Below are positions 51,549-60,511 of a stretch of DNA of 64,000 nucleotides, one piece after another; the stretch's first letter is position 1; the number at the start of each line of letters is the position of its first letter. The position numbers and the translations under genes were made by a program. The notes beneath the pieces were generated by a model. That model ran no database searches and was not told where the DNA came from. It was given only the letters and a program-made list of their open reading frames with translations. The DNA is taken from the NCBI GenBank assembly GCA_903907865.1, contig CAIVPR010000090.1, positions 50,763-114,762 on the forward strand. Reading direction: 5' to 3'. Origin of the DNA: an uncultured Acidobacteriia bacterium. GTDB taxonomy: Bacteria; Acidobacteriota; Terriglobia; Bryobacterales; Bryobacteraceae.

Positions 51549-54506
51549 CTATTGTTCGGACAACTGGGATCCGTATTGGGCGTCGAGTTTCCGAATTTGA
51601 TTCTTCAAGATTGCCCTGCGAACTGGGTCTTGCTCCACAACTGAGGCGTTGTAAATCGCCTTGGCCTGTGATCTGGCAATTTCCAGTGTGTCGTGCACCT
51701 TCCGCACCTTACCGATGGCACGGGCGAATTTGCGACACAGTCGCGCATTGCGCTCTGTTATTGTGGCGTTGAATAGCGCACCAGCCTCCTGTGTTGCTAT
51801 TTCCGGGGTGTTGTACTTCTGCCGGACCTTACCGATCTTGCCCGCCAACTCGGCGCGCTTCCGCGAATCGGGCTCCGCGACTGAGGCATTGGCTAGCGCC
51901 CGTGCCTCTGCCAGCGCGATTTCCGGGTTTCTATATCCCTGCCGCTCGAGCACCCGTCGCACTCGACCGATCTCAATGGCCAAGCCGGCGCGGCGCAGTG
52001 CATCGGACTCCAACCACGACGCGTTGCATAGTGCCTTCGCCAGCTCGATAGCGATCTCGTGGGCCTTGTGTTCCATCCATAGATTGCGAATTGCTTCAGC
52101 CAATTCGCCGCGCCGTGTCGGATCTAGCTCCCCCACCGTCGAGTTGAACAAGGCCATTGCCTGCGCTAACGCAATTTCCGGGGTGTTGTAGGCTTGCCGT
52201 ACTTTGCCGATTGCGTCGGCTAACGCGCGGCACCGGAGCGGGTCCAACTCCCCTACAGTTGCGTTGTAAAGCGCATTTGCGTGTTCCAGGGCAATTCTTG
52301 CGTTGTCGCGTCTATTCCGTACTTTGCCAATTTTGTCCGCCAACGCCCCCCGCCAGCATGGAATAGGTTCGACCGGAGTCGCGGCGAAGAGACGGGAGGC
52401 AAGCTGCAGCGCGGCTTGATCGGACAGTCCTCCGGCAAGGATCGAATCCAGCACTCCGAGAATACGGGTGCGAATTTCATCGCCGAGCCCGGTGTTCGCC
52501 GCCGCAAGGACGCAGATGCGCCAAATGGTGTCGAACCAGCCCAGCAACAACGGGGCCGCCAACCTGGCCAAGCCTTCCGGTGATCCGCTGATCACTTCCG
52601 GCCTGCGGTAGTCCATCGCGCGCCGCACCACGTGCCGCCGGAACGTGTCCAGACTAATCGAGTAGACGCCGCCATTTCTCGATACCGTCCGTTTGTCCGC
52701 CAGCACTCCCAAGCAGTGCTCCTTCACCCCGGCTGCTTCCAAGGCGCTGCGCTGTTCGCCATCGCCCAGATCGACCGAGCCGAGCAGGCTCATCACAACC
52801 AGCGCCTTCCGGACGCCGTCGCAATCCTCTTGGTTCCGTTCGGCCAACAACCGGTACCGGATCAGGTCGTCGTACTCATTCTCCAAAAGGTTGACAAAGT
52901 CGATTTGCCCGACAGGCTTGCCCTCGATCACGAGCCGGACAGCGCGGAGCACCGCTTCCGGCTGGGACTCCGTGCCTTCGACAATGGTCTGCGCAACCTC
53001 GGTCCTCTGTCGCACCGCAACGCTGGAGAGTAGCCGGCTGGTGTAACCCACCAGTTCGTCGCTCGGAACGATGGGCCGCAGTTCCGCTTCAACATAGCGG
53101 GCGTCGCGTGCCTTCTCCCCAAGCACATTGTGCGACGGCCACCCGGTGATGACGCGCTTGACCGTCGGGCCAAGCCGGTCGCACGGCGGCGCGTCGAGGT
53201 CGAGGAAGGTCCGCAGTTCCTCAGACTTGTCGCCTTTGTAGTCGTCCCAGAGCAGGACGACCGGCGGCCCGGGTCGGATGCGTTTCAGCGCCGCCATCAG
53301 GTCGTGGACGGCGGGGTCCACAAAGAACACCCGGCATCCAGCCTCCGTGGCATGCCGCGCGAACTCGATCATGAGGCGGGACTTCCCGGTACCCGGGTAG
53401 CCCTTCCAGAAGCGGACCCGGACAGAACGGTTTGCGGGATCGAGGAACCTCCCGAACTCGGCGACCTCGGCGGCGCGCCCCACGATCTCGGTGGTGAGGA
53501 TTTGGGCGCGGTCGGGATCCTGCCAGAGCAATTCGAGACCGGGGTCGTTGCGGCGGTTGCGCCAATAGTGAAGGCGGAATTCCTCCGGCGAGAGCAGGCC
53601 GTGGCCGATGAGCTCCTGGATGTCGTCGAGCCGGGTCGCGAGGTCGTGGTGGGCCGCACGCAGGTAGTCGGATAGTTCCTTGTGTTCGGCGGCCAGCGGG
53701 CCGAGCCAGCGGAGGAGTTCGTCCAGCTTGGCGTCGGCGCGCTGCTGGGTGGCGAACAGCATGGCCGTAAGTTCGTCGCTGCTGGCGGCGTATTCCTTCA
53801 GGGTGCGGAGGTCGGCGGAAAAGCGGGTCCAGACGAGGAGGGTGAGGGCGGCCCAGCCGCGACCCTGGGTGGGGCCCTGGCCGCTGGCGTCCTCCCTGAG
53901 AATGGCGATGACGAGGCGGTCGAAATGGGCTTGCACGTGGGCGGCGAGCCCGTCGCGGATTTCCGGGAGTCCGGCTGGGTTCTTAACGCTGGCGGCGAGG
54001 TCGTCGAGGAGGTTCCGCCAGGTTTCGAGCTCCAGTTGGGGCGGCTGCGATTGGGTGTGCCCGTGTTGGGCTAGGTGGACCGCGAGGTTCGGCAGGTCGG
54101 TTTGGCCTTGGCCCGCGATGTTCAGTTTCCCGACCTGCTGGAAGTGCGCTTCGATCTGAGCAGCGAGGGAGCGGATGAGTTTGTGGTGGGCGGCCAGACC
54201 CTTGGTCTCGGCAGCGCCTTCGATGGCCCGCCTGAGGGCTTCGACGACGAGGAGGTTGAGGTCGTGGTTGCGGAGGAGGAGGTCGGTTTCGGGGAGTTGC
54301 TGGCGGGCCGTGTCGGCGGCCTGTTGGACTTCTGCGCTCATGCGCCAACTGCCGAGCACGGTGAGGACGCCCGCTCCGAGGCCGAGCACGAACTTTTCGG
54401 GTGTCAGGTCGCCCATGGCCAACGCGGGCGCGAGAATGCCGCTGGCCGTGCAGAGTCCATGAAACAGGACTTGACCGCAGTTGCGCAACGGATTTTTCGG
54501 GGGCAT
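51549..54506 (-). CDS. Large P-loop NTPase, STAND-like, with seven C-terminal helical repeats
   Basis: The 985-residue protein has a hydrophobic N-terminus (about residues 12-54, FHGLCTASGILAPALAMG; FVLGLGAGVLTVLGSW) able to span the membrane once or twice, a helical region, then Walker A KGYPGTGKSRL (369-376) and Walker B PPVVLLWDDYKG (416-423), a helical NACHT/STAND-like extension, and seven ~40-residue repeats at 697-985 of the form PEIALxxAxALxNAxVxExDxxRRAxLAxxIGKVR. This effector-NTPase-repeat order is that of Avs/STAND defence proteins, in which the repeats sense a phage protein and the N-terminal part kills. That role is inferred. It lies among toxin-antitoxin genes in a suspected island. 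Confidence 0.75.
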   Translation of the reverse strand: MPPKNPLRNCGQVLFHGLCTASGILAPALAMGDLTPEKFVLGLGAGVLTVLGSWRMSAEVQQAADTARQQLPETDLLLRNHDLNLLVVEALRRAIEGAAETKGLAAHHKLIRSLAAQIEAHFQQVGKLNIAGQGQTDLPNLAVHLAQHGHTQSQPPQLELETWRNLLDDLAASVKNPAGLPEIRDGLAAHVQAHFDRLVIAILREDASGQGPTQGRGWAALTLLVWTRFSADLRTLKEYAASSDELTAMLFATQQRADAKLDELLRWLGPLAAEHKELSDYLRAAHHDLATRLDDIQELIGHGLLSPEEFRLHYWRNRRNDPGLELLWQDPDRAQILTTEIVGRAAEVAEFGRFLDPANRSVRVRFWKGYPGTGKSRLMIEFARHATEAGCRVFFVDPAVHDLMAALKRIRPGPPVVLLWDDYKGDKSEELRTFLDLDAPPCDRLGPTVKRVITGWPSHNVLGEKARDARYVEAELRPIVPSDELVGYTSRLLSSVAVRQRTEVAQTIVEGTESQPEAVLRAVRLVIEGKPVGQIDFVNLLENEYDDLIRYRLLAERNQEDCDGVRKALVVMSLLGSVDLGDGEQRSALEAAGVKEHCLGVLADKRTVSRNGGVYSISLDTFRRHVVRRAMDYRRPEVISGSPEGLARLAAPLLLGWFDTIWRICVLAAANTGLGDEIRTRILGVLDSILAGGLSDQAALQLASRLFAATPVEPIPCWRGALADKIGKVRNRRDNARIALEHANALYNATVGELDPLRCRALADAIGKVRQAYNTPEIALAQAMALFNSTVGELDPTRRGELAEAIRNLWMEHKAHEIAIELAKALCNASWLESDALRRAGLAIEIGRVRRVLERQGYRNPEIALAEARALANASVAEPDSRKRAELAGKIGKVRQKYNTPEIATQEAGALFNATITERNARLCRKFARAIGKVRKVHDTLEIARSQAKAIYNASVVEQDPVRRAILKNQIRKLDAQYGSQLSEQ
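51552..52418 (-). repeat. Seven in-frame ~120-bp repeats encoding the sensor region
   Basis: Seven units of 40-45 codons (residues 697-736, 737-777, 778-817, 818-862, 863-902, 903-942, 943-985). Conserved positions include ALxNA, ExD, RR, LAxxIGKVR and NTPE. The fourth unit has a five-residue insertion. Unit identity is uneven, so it is not a fresh duplication. Confidence 0.8.
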
Positions 54507-54550
54507 CTGTGGCCCGGACTTCGTGTTTGCTTGCGGACTAATCCTTTATT

Positions 54551-54562
54551 GAACCATGGTTC
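54551..54562. promoter_or_regulatory. Perfect 12-bp palindrome upstream of the STAND-like gene
   Basis: GAACCATGGTTC lies 44 bases upstream of the ATG of the large NTPase, in the only gap (54507-54613) between it and the next upstream gene. Candidate operator; no protein is linked to it. Confidence 0.4.
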
Positions 54563-54613
54563 CCGAACCTTGTCCGCGTCCAACCCGGACGTGCCCAACT
54601 GGCCGAAGCACCG

Positions 54614-54859
54614 CTACTCGATCTTGTTCCCGAACGGTTTCATTCCCGTCGTGAGGACCGTAGACGGGAATTGACCGGTGCCGCAAATCTTGAACGTACC
54701 AAAATCTTTGTACCAGTTCCCATCCGGAGCAATCGGCCCGGACCGGGCCCATTCTTGGAGACGGTGCAGATCCGCCAACGGAATCTCCCGTTCGTTGACC
54801 CGCTGCAGCAGATGCTCCCAAAGCGGGCGGGGAAGTTCACTGAACCGGATTTTCGGCAA
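54614..54859 (-). CDS. 81-residue protein with DFGTFKICG motif, unknown
   Basis: Read from a TTG at 54859 with a GGAG upstream, the protein is MPKIRFSELPRPLWEHLLQR..., a helical first half (LADLHRLQEWARSGP), and a compact Cys-containing second half (NWYKDFGTFKICGTGQFPS). It overlaps the preceding 101-residue gene by 23 bases. A second, broken copy of its 3' part lies at 50518-50660. Small size, overlap and location suggest the toxin side of a toxin-antitoxin-like pair, but no known family is recognised. Confidence 0.65.
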   Translation of the reverse strand: MPKIRFSELPRPLWEHLLQRVNEREIPLADLHRLQEWARSGPIAPDGNWYKDFGTFKICGTGQFPSTVLTTGMKPFGNKIE

Positions 54860-55142
54860 TTGCGTCGGCTCCGAAAATCGAACGGATCAATTCCATTCCG
54901 GCGGCGTCCTTCCGAGACTGGTCCGGCTCGGCCACGAACTTTGCGTAGGCGGTATCCAATTTGGCCCGCGCGTCGAGGTCCGCTTGGACGCCGCGTTCCG
55001 CCAATGCGACGAGCGCCAAGGCGAGCGTCAGGCTGCCCTCGTCCGCCACCCGCCGCAACTCCGGCTCCAGTGAATTGGGTATGATGACCCGAATCGCCGT
55101 GCCTGTGGATCGGGTGTGTGGCTTCGATGAAACGCGAGGCAT
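54837..55142 (-). CDS. 101-residue protein, partner of the DFGTFKICG protein, unknown
   Basis: The protein has a basic N-terminus (MPRVSSKPHTRSTGTAIRVI), then IPNSLEPELRRVADEGSLTL and two amphipathic helices (ALALVALAERGVQADLDARA). It overlaps the 81-residue gene by 23 bases, so they are co-translated. It starts 25 bases from repeat copy C. A regulatory or antitoxin-like role is possible by position only. Confidence 0.6.
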   Translation of the reverse strand: MPRVSSKPHTRSTGTAIRVIIPNSLEPELRRVADEGSLTLALALVALAERGVQADLDARAKLDTAYAKFVAEPDQSRKDAAGMELIRSIFGADAIAENPVQ

Positions 55143-55166
55143 ATCCCTAGTCTAACCGAATTGGAT

Positions 55167-55491
55167 CGCATCGCCGTCGCGCCCGAGGAGGCAGACGCAG
55201 AACGAGTGTAAGGTGGCGGCGAGCGAAACGTCGACGAGGTGCTTGTTGACGCCCTCCCGGATCTCGCCGGCGGCCTTGTTGGTGAGGGTGACGCCCATGA
55301 TCCCGGCCGGGTACACGCCCTTGGTGGTGATCAGGTGGGCGATGCGGTTGGTGATGACCTTGGTCTTGCCGGAGCATTGCCGCAAAGATTGGCTCCGGCC
55401 AGGATGAGGACGGGTCCTTCCGTGGTCGCGACCGCTTCGCGTTGCTGGGGGTTGAGGCCGGAGAGGAAATCCACTAAATCCTAGTTTCGCA
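55167..55491 (-). pseudogene. pcrA 5'-end repeat, copy C (decayed)
   Basis: Begins at GTG 55474 with MDFLSGLNPQQREAVATTEG, then an ~16-base replacement inside the Walker A region, and a ~20-base deletion before a short further match (around 55170-55200). It extends deeper into pcrA than copy B. Homology stops ~17 bases upstream of the start. The next 216 bases (to 55707) hold nothing recognised. Confidence 0.85.
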
Positions 55492-55707
55492 GGGGGCGGT
55501 GGTCAATGAGCTTGGCCATCAAATTTTGTGCCCTTGTGCGCACACAGAGGTCTCCGTACTGCATGATCCTCTGGGTTAGCTGGTCTGGGCTCGAGTGCCG
55601 CATTGTGAGCGACTGGTTCAGCTCGGGGCTTGGGCGGACCTGCCTTCGCGCGGTTGCTCATGTGTCTTGCGGATCTCTCGTGATCCGACCTTAGTCGTCG
55701 GATACGT

Positions 55708-57015
55708 TCAGGGTTTCTCGTTCTTCTTGATAGTGGGCTGCGATGCCAACGGCGGATCGACGTCGGTTCCCCGCACCAATGACCAAATAAACCCAAGCTT
55801 CAGCCGCTTCGGGTCGTCAAATGGTACGTCGAAGAATGTATTGAAGGTTGCGTCTGAGCCGCGGACGACTGTGGCCAGCGGGGACGAATTCGGCATCATG
55901 TGGCCAAGGGCGTTTACCGTGACCACATTTTCAGCGGTTCCCAAGGTCGAAGCTCTCCTATGGCAGCTCATGCAATTGGAAACCAGTCCGTCAACGTCCG
56001 TTCCTTCCAGCCAAGGGTTGAACGCGATATGGGGCTTTCCATCCTTTTCGGTCGGGAAGTCCATGTCATATGCGACGTCCATTAAGTAATTCCCCCAAAC
56101 GCTGCGGTCCGGCTGCAGGAACGCCGGGCGCCCGTCGCCGAACGGAGCCATGTCTGGTTGGTCGTGCCACCAGTATGTAGCCCAGACCCAGTTGGCCTGC
56201 TCCCGCGTAGCAATATGGAGGCCTGCCAGCAGCACGTATGTCGGGCATCCCTTGCAATGCGGCGTGAAATGGTAGAAACGGTTAGGCGAGACCCATGACT
56301 TGCCCATGCATGTCTCCTGCTGTTCCGCGACGCAGACGGTGGGAAGTCCTTGCTTCATCTCTGATATCTCGGACGTTCGGCTCAGTCCTGCAGTTGGAAC
56401 TCTGCCGTTCCACGTGCTTATCTCGTCGCCGTCGTCTAGTCCGACCCACTTGGCTTTGACGGTGATCATGCGGTTTGCCGATTCGTTCTCCAATTCAGCC
56501 AAATCATTGTACTTGCCGGATCGGAGTACGCTTAAGATTGCCTCTGGCCCTGCCAAGCTGACGCGTCCCCTGTTGTCCCCTTCGATGAAACGGCAAGTTT
56601 CAAGATTGTAGCGGATCTCCTCGGCCGTTTTCCTCGGCCTGGGAGTCGGGCTCGACTGGTAGTCCGCCTCGAACGAATGTGCCGCCGAGGAGGCCGGTGC
56701 CGAAGCGGCTAGGCAATTGGCCTGACGCTTCATCACATCGTCTACGGTGTAACACGTCTGCCAGCGCACGGCTTGCTGGTTAGTCCCAGAGGGTGCCACT
56801 AGGGAAGAGAACAGGGCCCATCCGTGTCGGCGCATGGCTTCCACCTGCGCGGACGAGGCAGCCCCTTTGGACGTGTATGCCTGCAGCTCAGCGTTGTCCA
56901 GCGGGTACTCGTGCGGAATCGTCGGCATTGGGTCATATTTGACCGCCCCGACTTGCAACGCACACACGAACAGCAACGGTGCGAGGCTTGCCTTGTTCCA
57001 ACGGCAGATCTTCAT
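55708..57015 (-). CDS. Exported c-type heme protein, function unknown
   Basis: The 435-residue protein has a signal peptide (SLAPLLFVCALQVGAVKYD) and one clear heme motif, CMSCH (in NCMSCHRRAS), plus a CKGC pair. A GDGRPAFLQPDRSVWGNYLMD block and a Trp-rich WVWATYWWHDQPDMAPF segment are notable. It is the last gene of a leftward operon with an ECF sigma factor and a Ser/Thr kinase. A role in periplasmic redox is likely; the substrate is unknown. Confidence 0.8.
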   Translation of the reverse strand: MKICRWNKASLAPLLFVCALQVGAVKYDPMPTIPHEYPLDNAELQAYTSKGAASSAQVEAMRRHGWALFSSLVAPSGTNQQAVRWQTCYTVDDVMKRQANCLAASAPASSAAHSFEADYQSSPTPRPRKTAEEIRYNLETCRFIEGDNRGRVSLAGPEAILSVLRSGKYNDLAELENESANRMITVKAKWVGLDDGDEISTWNGRVPTAGLSRTSEISEMKQGLPTVCVAEQQETCMGKSWVSPNRFYHFTPHCKGCPTYVLLAGLHIATREQANWVWATYWWHDQPDMAPFGDGRPAFLQPDRSVWGNYLMDVAYDMDFPTEKDGKPHIAFNPWLEGTDVDGLVSNCMSCHRRASTLGTAENVVTVNALGHMMPNSSPLATVVRGSDATFNTFFDVPFDDPKRLKLGFIWSLVRGTDVDPPLASQPTIKKNEKP

Positions 57016-57055
57016 GTGTCATGGCTCCTTGGGGGCTTAACTGGGCGGTGTTGTG

Positions 57056-57511
57056 CTAGAAGGGATATGGTTCCACGAGCAGAGTGCACTCTACTGCATT
57101 CGAGGCTCCAGCGTCCTTCGTGTTGCTACAACTCCGGCGCAAGACGCCGCGTGATTCGAGCCTCAGTCTTGTGCCAAGCCTCGAAGTTAGCGCGATCTTG
57201 CCGTTCCCGTGGAGGACAAAGCACCTCCACGGCCCCCCTAGAGTGGGAGCTGGAGCCGCTAGGGGAGTTATCCGCAGTGGGGGCGGCTTAGGCGTAACCA
57301 ACACCGCGAACGCGAAGGCAGCGCTTCCCGCGTCGACGCTAAGGATCTGAATGTCATCCCCCTCGCACTGGTCATTGACAGGCGCGACCTCGTCATAGAA
57401 CACCGGCTTTTCCGGACCGGTACTTGCCGAAGACGGCGACCACGTTGCCAAGACCATCGCCACCGCCATGCGCAGTGCGGTTCGTGGATTTCGCTTATGG
57501 CCGGAATCCAT
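57056..57511 (-). CDS. Small exported protein, function unknown
   Basis: The 151-residue protein has a hydrophobic segment near the N-terminus (ALRMAVAMVLATWSPSSAST) and a beta-rich mature part with several cysteines (CEGDD, CFVLH, RRSCSNT, VECTLLVE). It overlaps the upstream gene by 17 bases and lies 40 bases before the heme-protein gene, so it is a member of the same operon. No domain is recognised. Confidence 0.65.
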   Translation of the reverse strand: MDSGHKRNPRTALRMAVAMVLATWSPSSASTGPEKPVFYDEVAPVNDQCEGDDIQILSVDAGSAAFAFAVLVTPKPPPLRITPLAAPAPTLGGPWRCFVLHGNGKIALTSRLGTRLRLESRGVLRRSCSNTKDAGASNAVECTLLVEPYPF

Positions 57512-57911
57512 ACAACACCTTTATTGCTGTTCCGTCGGGTCCGGGCTCCTGCTCGAGCCGCCATTGAACGCTTGCTCCATTGTCTGGCACTTGGTCGGGG
57601 CTGAAATTCAAAGATGCTTGAAAGGTCCGGTCCACATCGGGTGTTGGCTCCAGTCCGTCGTTACGCATCCGGAAGATTACTTGGTTTCCCGCTGGATCCG
57701 GATACGCCCCGCCTACCAGCAAGAGTGCGGGCGGGGTGTGGTGGCCGTCTATGGCTTGGGTGTTGTCGAGTGTCACTTGGACGGGCAGGTATTGCCCCAA
57801 CGGCTGCTGCGAAATGGTGTCCATATCCGTCCCCAGAAATACCAGGCCGGTATTGCAGCAATTGTATCCAGGCTCGTCGTTCGAGACCAAGTTGTAGTAG
57901 CGATCTTCCAT
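57495..57911 (-). CDS. Small beta-rich protein, function unknown
   Basis: The 138-residue protein, preceded by a GGAGAG site, starts MEDRYYNLVSNDEPGYNCCN without a signal peptide. It contains TGLVFLGTDMDTISQQPLGQ, YLPVQVTLDNTQAIDGHHTP and QASLNFSPDQVPDNGASVQW, which look like strands of a beta sandwich. It lies 28 bases after the kinase gene and overlaps the next gene, placing it in the sigma/kinase operon. Confidence 0.65.
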   Translation of the reverse strand: MEDRYYNLVSNDEPGYNCCNTGLVFLGTDMDTISQQPLGQYLPVQVTLDNTQAIDGHHTPPALLLVGGAYPDPAGNQVIFRMRNDGLEPTPDVDRTFQASLNFSPDQVPDNGASVQWRLEQEPGPDGTAIKVLYGFRP

Positions 57912-57939
57912 CGTCTCTCCTTATGCGTTCCTTATGTGC

Positions 57940-60459
57940 TCACAGTTTTAATCTTGCGACGAGCCCGGCGTACCGCGCATCACCGCGAAGCCAATAATAA
58001 TCCGGCGATCCCTTTAGATCGCTCAATTGTAGACTGTGCACCTGGAATGCGCGTTCCAGCCAACTGAACGCGGCGTCCTTTTCGCGCATGCCAATATATG
58101 GGCGCACCAAGTCCATAGGGTCGGCGTTGCCCGCGCTAAGTCGGCTCTCCAACTCGGCTACCACTTGCCGCGAGTCGCTCAGGCGTCCAGCCTCGGCATA
58201 CATCCGTCCCAAGCACGAAAGCGCGAAACTCTGTCCACCGCTCAACTCCTTGGCTTTCTCGCAGTCTTCCACCGCGTCGGTGATCCGTCCAAGCGCGAGG
58301 TCTGCATCCGATTTTGGCGACCAGACATTGGAGTATCCCGGGTCGGACTCACTCACCGTATCATACTCGTGAAGGGCTTCCGTCGCGCGCCCAGCGTACA
58401 TCAGCAACGTACCTTTTGCCACTCGGGCTTTGCTGCTCATGGGGTCCAGATCCAGAGCGCGGGAGATTTCGTTTAGTGCCTCAGTTGTCCTCCCCAGCCA
58501 GCCAAGGACCAGTGCGTACTGGTGGTGCGTATCGGAAAGCGATCGATTTGCGGCCAAGGCAGCTTGGAACTCCCGTTCACTGCCAGCCCAGTCCCACTGC
58601 CACCACGCCTTGTTCATTGCGATCGTCAAGTGGGCCATCGGCGACTTCGGCTCCAATGCAATCGCACGCGCTGCCGCCCACAAGGACCGGCGGGCTGGCT
58701 CCTGCCAAGCTGCTCCCGACCGTATCGACAGGTCGTGGTACGAGTAGCCCAGAGCCGACCAAGCCACGGCAAATCCAGGGTCCAACGCCACCGCCTTCTC
58801 CAACAAGGCAACACTTTCGTGCATGGACTCCGGCGTCCTGCGCGTGGCGTAGTACCGACCCAGTAAATAGTCCTTGAACGCCTCCTCATTCTTCGTCGGC
58901 GCTGCGTCGATCCCGGGTTCCACCACCAACTTCAAATTCTGCACCGCCGCCCGGATCACCACCGAAATCAAAATATCCAGTCCACTCTCCGTCAGATCCT
59001 GCGAGTCCGACCACACCGCAGGCTCTCCCGCCAAAGACGCGTCCACGATCTCCGCACGCACATGGTACTTCGGCCCCGCCCTCTTCAACGACCCCAACAG
59101 CAAATACCGGACATGGAACTGGCCCGCCGTGCGCTTGAAATCCTTCCCCGCGTCCTTCAACCTCCCGGAAGCCACGCGGGAAATCACGCGCAACCCGGGC
59201 ACCTGCGACAGCGAATCCGTCACCCGGTCGGCTAACCCCTCCGCCAAATATCGGTTCTCCTCCGCGTCCACCTCGAACGGCAGCACGGCCAACGACGGCG
59301 GCTGCACCGGAGTCCGCCCTATGAACATCGCAGCGAATGCCAGTACCAAGCATGCAGCCACCGCGAACCACCCTGGAGCTATCAGCGGCGTCGGCTCCAT
59401 CGCCTTCACCACGTCCCCGGCGCTCAGGAAACGCTTGGCCGGGTCCGCCTCCAAGCATTGCAGGATCGCCTTCTCCCACCGCTCCGGCAGTCCTGGCTGC
59501 AATTTTCGGGGCGCGACCGGCGGTTTGGACCGCAGCACGCTGTCCGGGTCGAACGGCAGTTGCCCCGTCAGCATCTCGTAGAGGACCACCCCAAACGAAA
59601 ACACGTCCGATGCCGGGGTCTGCTCCCGCCCCGCCAACTGCTCGGGAGACGCATAGGCCCGAGTCGCCCCGTCGTCGCCCGAGTGGGCCGCGTCGGGGTG
59701 CACGGACCGGGCCAAGCCGAAATCGGTCACCACAACCCGTGGCGGACCCGATTCGGAGCGCGGCACCAGCATCACATTCCCGCTCTTGAAATCGCGGTGC
59801 AGCACGCCGACCCGGTGGGCGGCGTCGAGTCCCGCTGCCATTTGCGCCATCACGGACCGAGCCTGATCGACGGTCAGCGGTCCTGATTCCCGCAGCGTTT
59901 CTGAGAGCGACCGGCCTCCGAGCAACTCCATCGTGAAGAAAAACAGGTCGTCGCCGTGCGAATCCACCGCACGGTCTACCTCGTGGGTGCGGCAGACATT
60001 CTCGTGGGTGATCTCGATCGAGTGGTTCACCTCGTCTCGAAAGCTCTCGAACGCGGCTCTGCCGATTTCAACGGCGCGAAGTTCCGCGCCGGGCGTCATT
60101 ACTTTCAGGGCCACGCGCGTGCCAAGGTAAAGGTGCTCGGCCTCGTAGACTTCTCCCATCCCTCCCCGGGCGAGGAAGCGCACAATCCGGAACCGGCCGT
60201 TCAGGATCTGCCCCGCATCCAAACGCGGCTGCTCCTCGAGCAGCGGCTGGATGGTTTCCGCGAGCTTCTCGAAGAACTCCGCAGCCTCGTCGGTCACTGC
60301 CAGTAGTCGTCGGACCTCGTCGCACACCCAGGCGGGCGCGCCGGACCGGTCCAGATACCCGTCCCATTCGGCAACGGGCAGGTCCAGCGCCGCGTCGAAG
60401 AGCTCGGTTACGAGTCCCCTCTCGGCTGCGATGTTCGGATTGGCTGGTTCCATTGCCAT
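57940..60459 (-). CDS. Membrane Ser/Thr protein kinase with C-terminal TPR
   Basis: The 839-residue PknB-type kinase has a Gly loop ARGGMGEV (97-104), catalytic Lys at 119 (VALKV), HRDFKSGNV (221-229), DFGLA (246-250) and the SPEQLAGREQTPASDVFSFG activation/substrate region. A single transmembrane helix (about 362-380) is followed by an FlgO/TolB-like domain (SLAVLPFEVDAEENRYLAEG) and TPR repeats up to the C-terminus, probably periplasmic. It is 52 bases downstream of an ECF sigma factor, a frequent pairing in Acidobacteriota, where kinase and sigma factor are thought to act in one pathway. Confidence 0.94.
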   Translation of the reverse strand: MAMEPANPNIAAERGLVTELFDAALDLPVAEWDGYLDRSGAPAWVCDEVRRLLAVTDEAAEFFEKLAETIQPLLEEQPRLDAGQILNGRFRIVRFLARGGMGEVYEAEHLYLGTRVALKVMTPGAELRAVEIGRAAFESFRDEVNHSIEITHENVCRTHEVDRAVDSHGDDLFFFTMELLGGRSLSETLRESGPLTVDQARSVMAQMAAGLDAAHRVGVLHRDFKSGNVMLVPRSESGPPRVVVTDFGLARSVHPDAAHSGDDGATRAYASPEQLAGREQTPASDVFSFGVVLYEMLTGQLPFDPDSVLRSKPPVAPRKLQPGLPERWEKAILQCLEADPAKRFLSAGDVVKAMEPTPLIAPGWFAVAACLVLAFAAMFIGRTPVQPPSLAVLPFEVDAEENRYLAEGLADRVTDSLSQVPGLRVISRVASGRLKDAGKDFKRTAGQFHVRYLLLGSLKRAGPKYHVRAEIVDASLAGEPAVWSDSQDLTESGLDILISVVIRAAVQNLKLVVEPGIDAAPTKNEEAFKDYLLGRYYATRRTPESMHESVALLEKAVALDPGFAVAWSALGYSYHDLSIRSGAAWQEPARRSLWAAARAIALEPKSPMAHLTIAMNKAWWQWDWAGSEREFQAALAANRSLSDTHHQYALVLGWLGRTTEALNEISRALDLDPMSSKARVAKGTLLMYAGRATEALHEYDTVSESDPGYSNVWSPKSDADLALGRITDAVEDCEKAKELSGGQSFALSCLGRMYAEAGRLSDSRQVVAELESRLSAGNADPMDLVRPYIGMREKDAAFSWLERAFQVHSLQLSDLKGSPDYYWLRGDARYAGLVARLKL

Positions 60460-60511
60460 CTTCTACTTGGGTAAGCGACAGGGTTGCGGAAAAGGGGACA
60501 TGCCGCTGACA

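Noticed and set aside
55503..55796. 97-residue leftward frame near repeat copy C
   Set aside because: Arg-rich composition, no motif, overlaps the end of the heme-protein gene.
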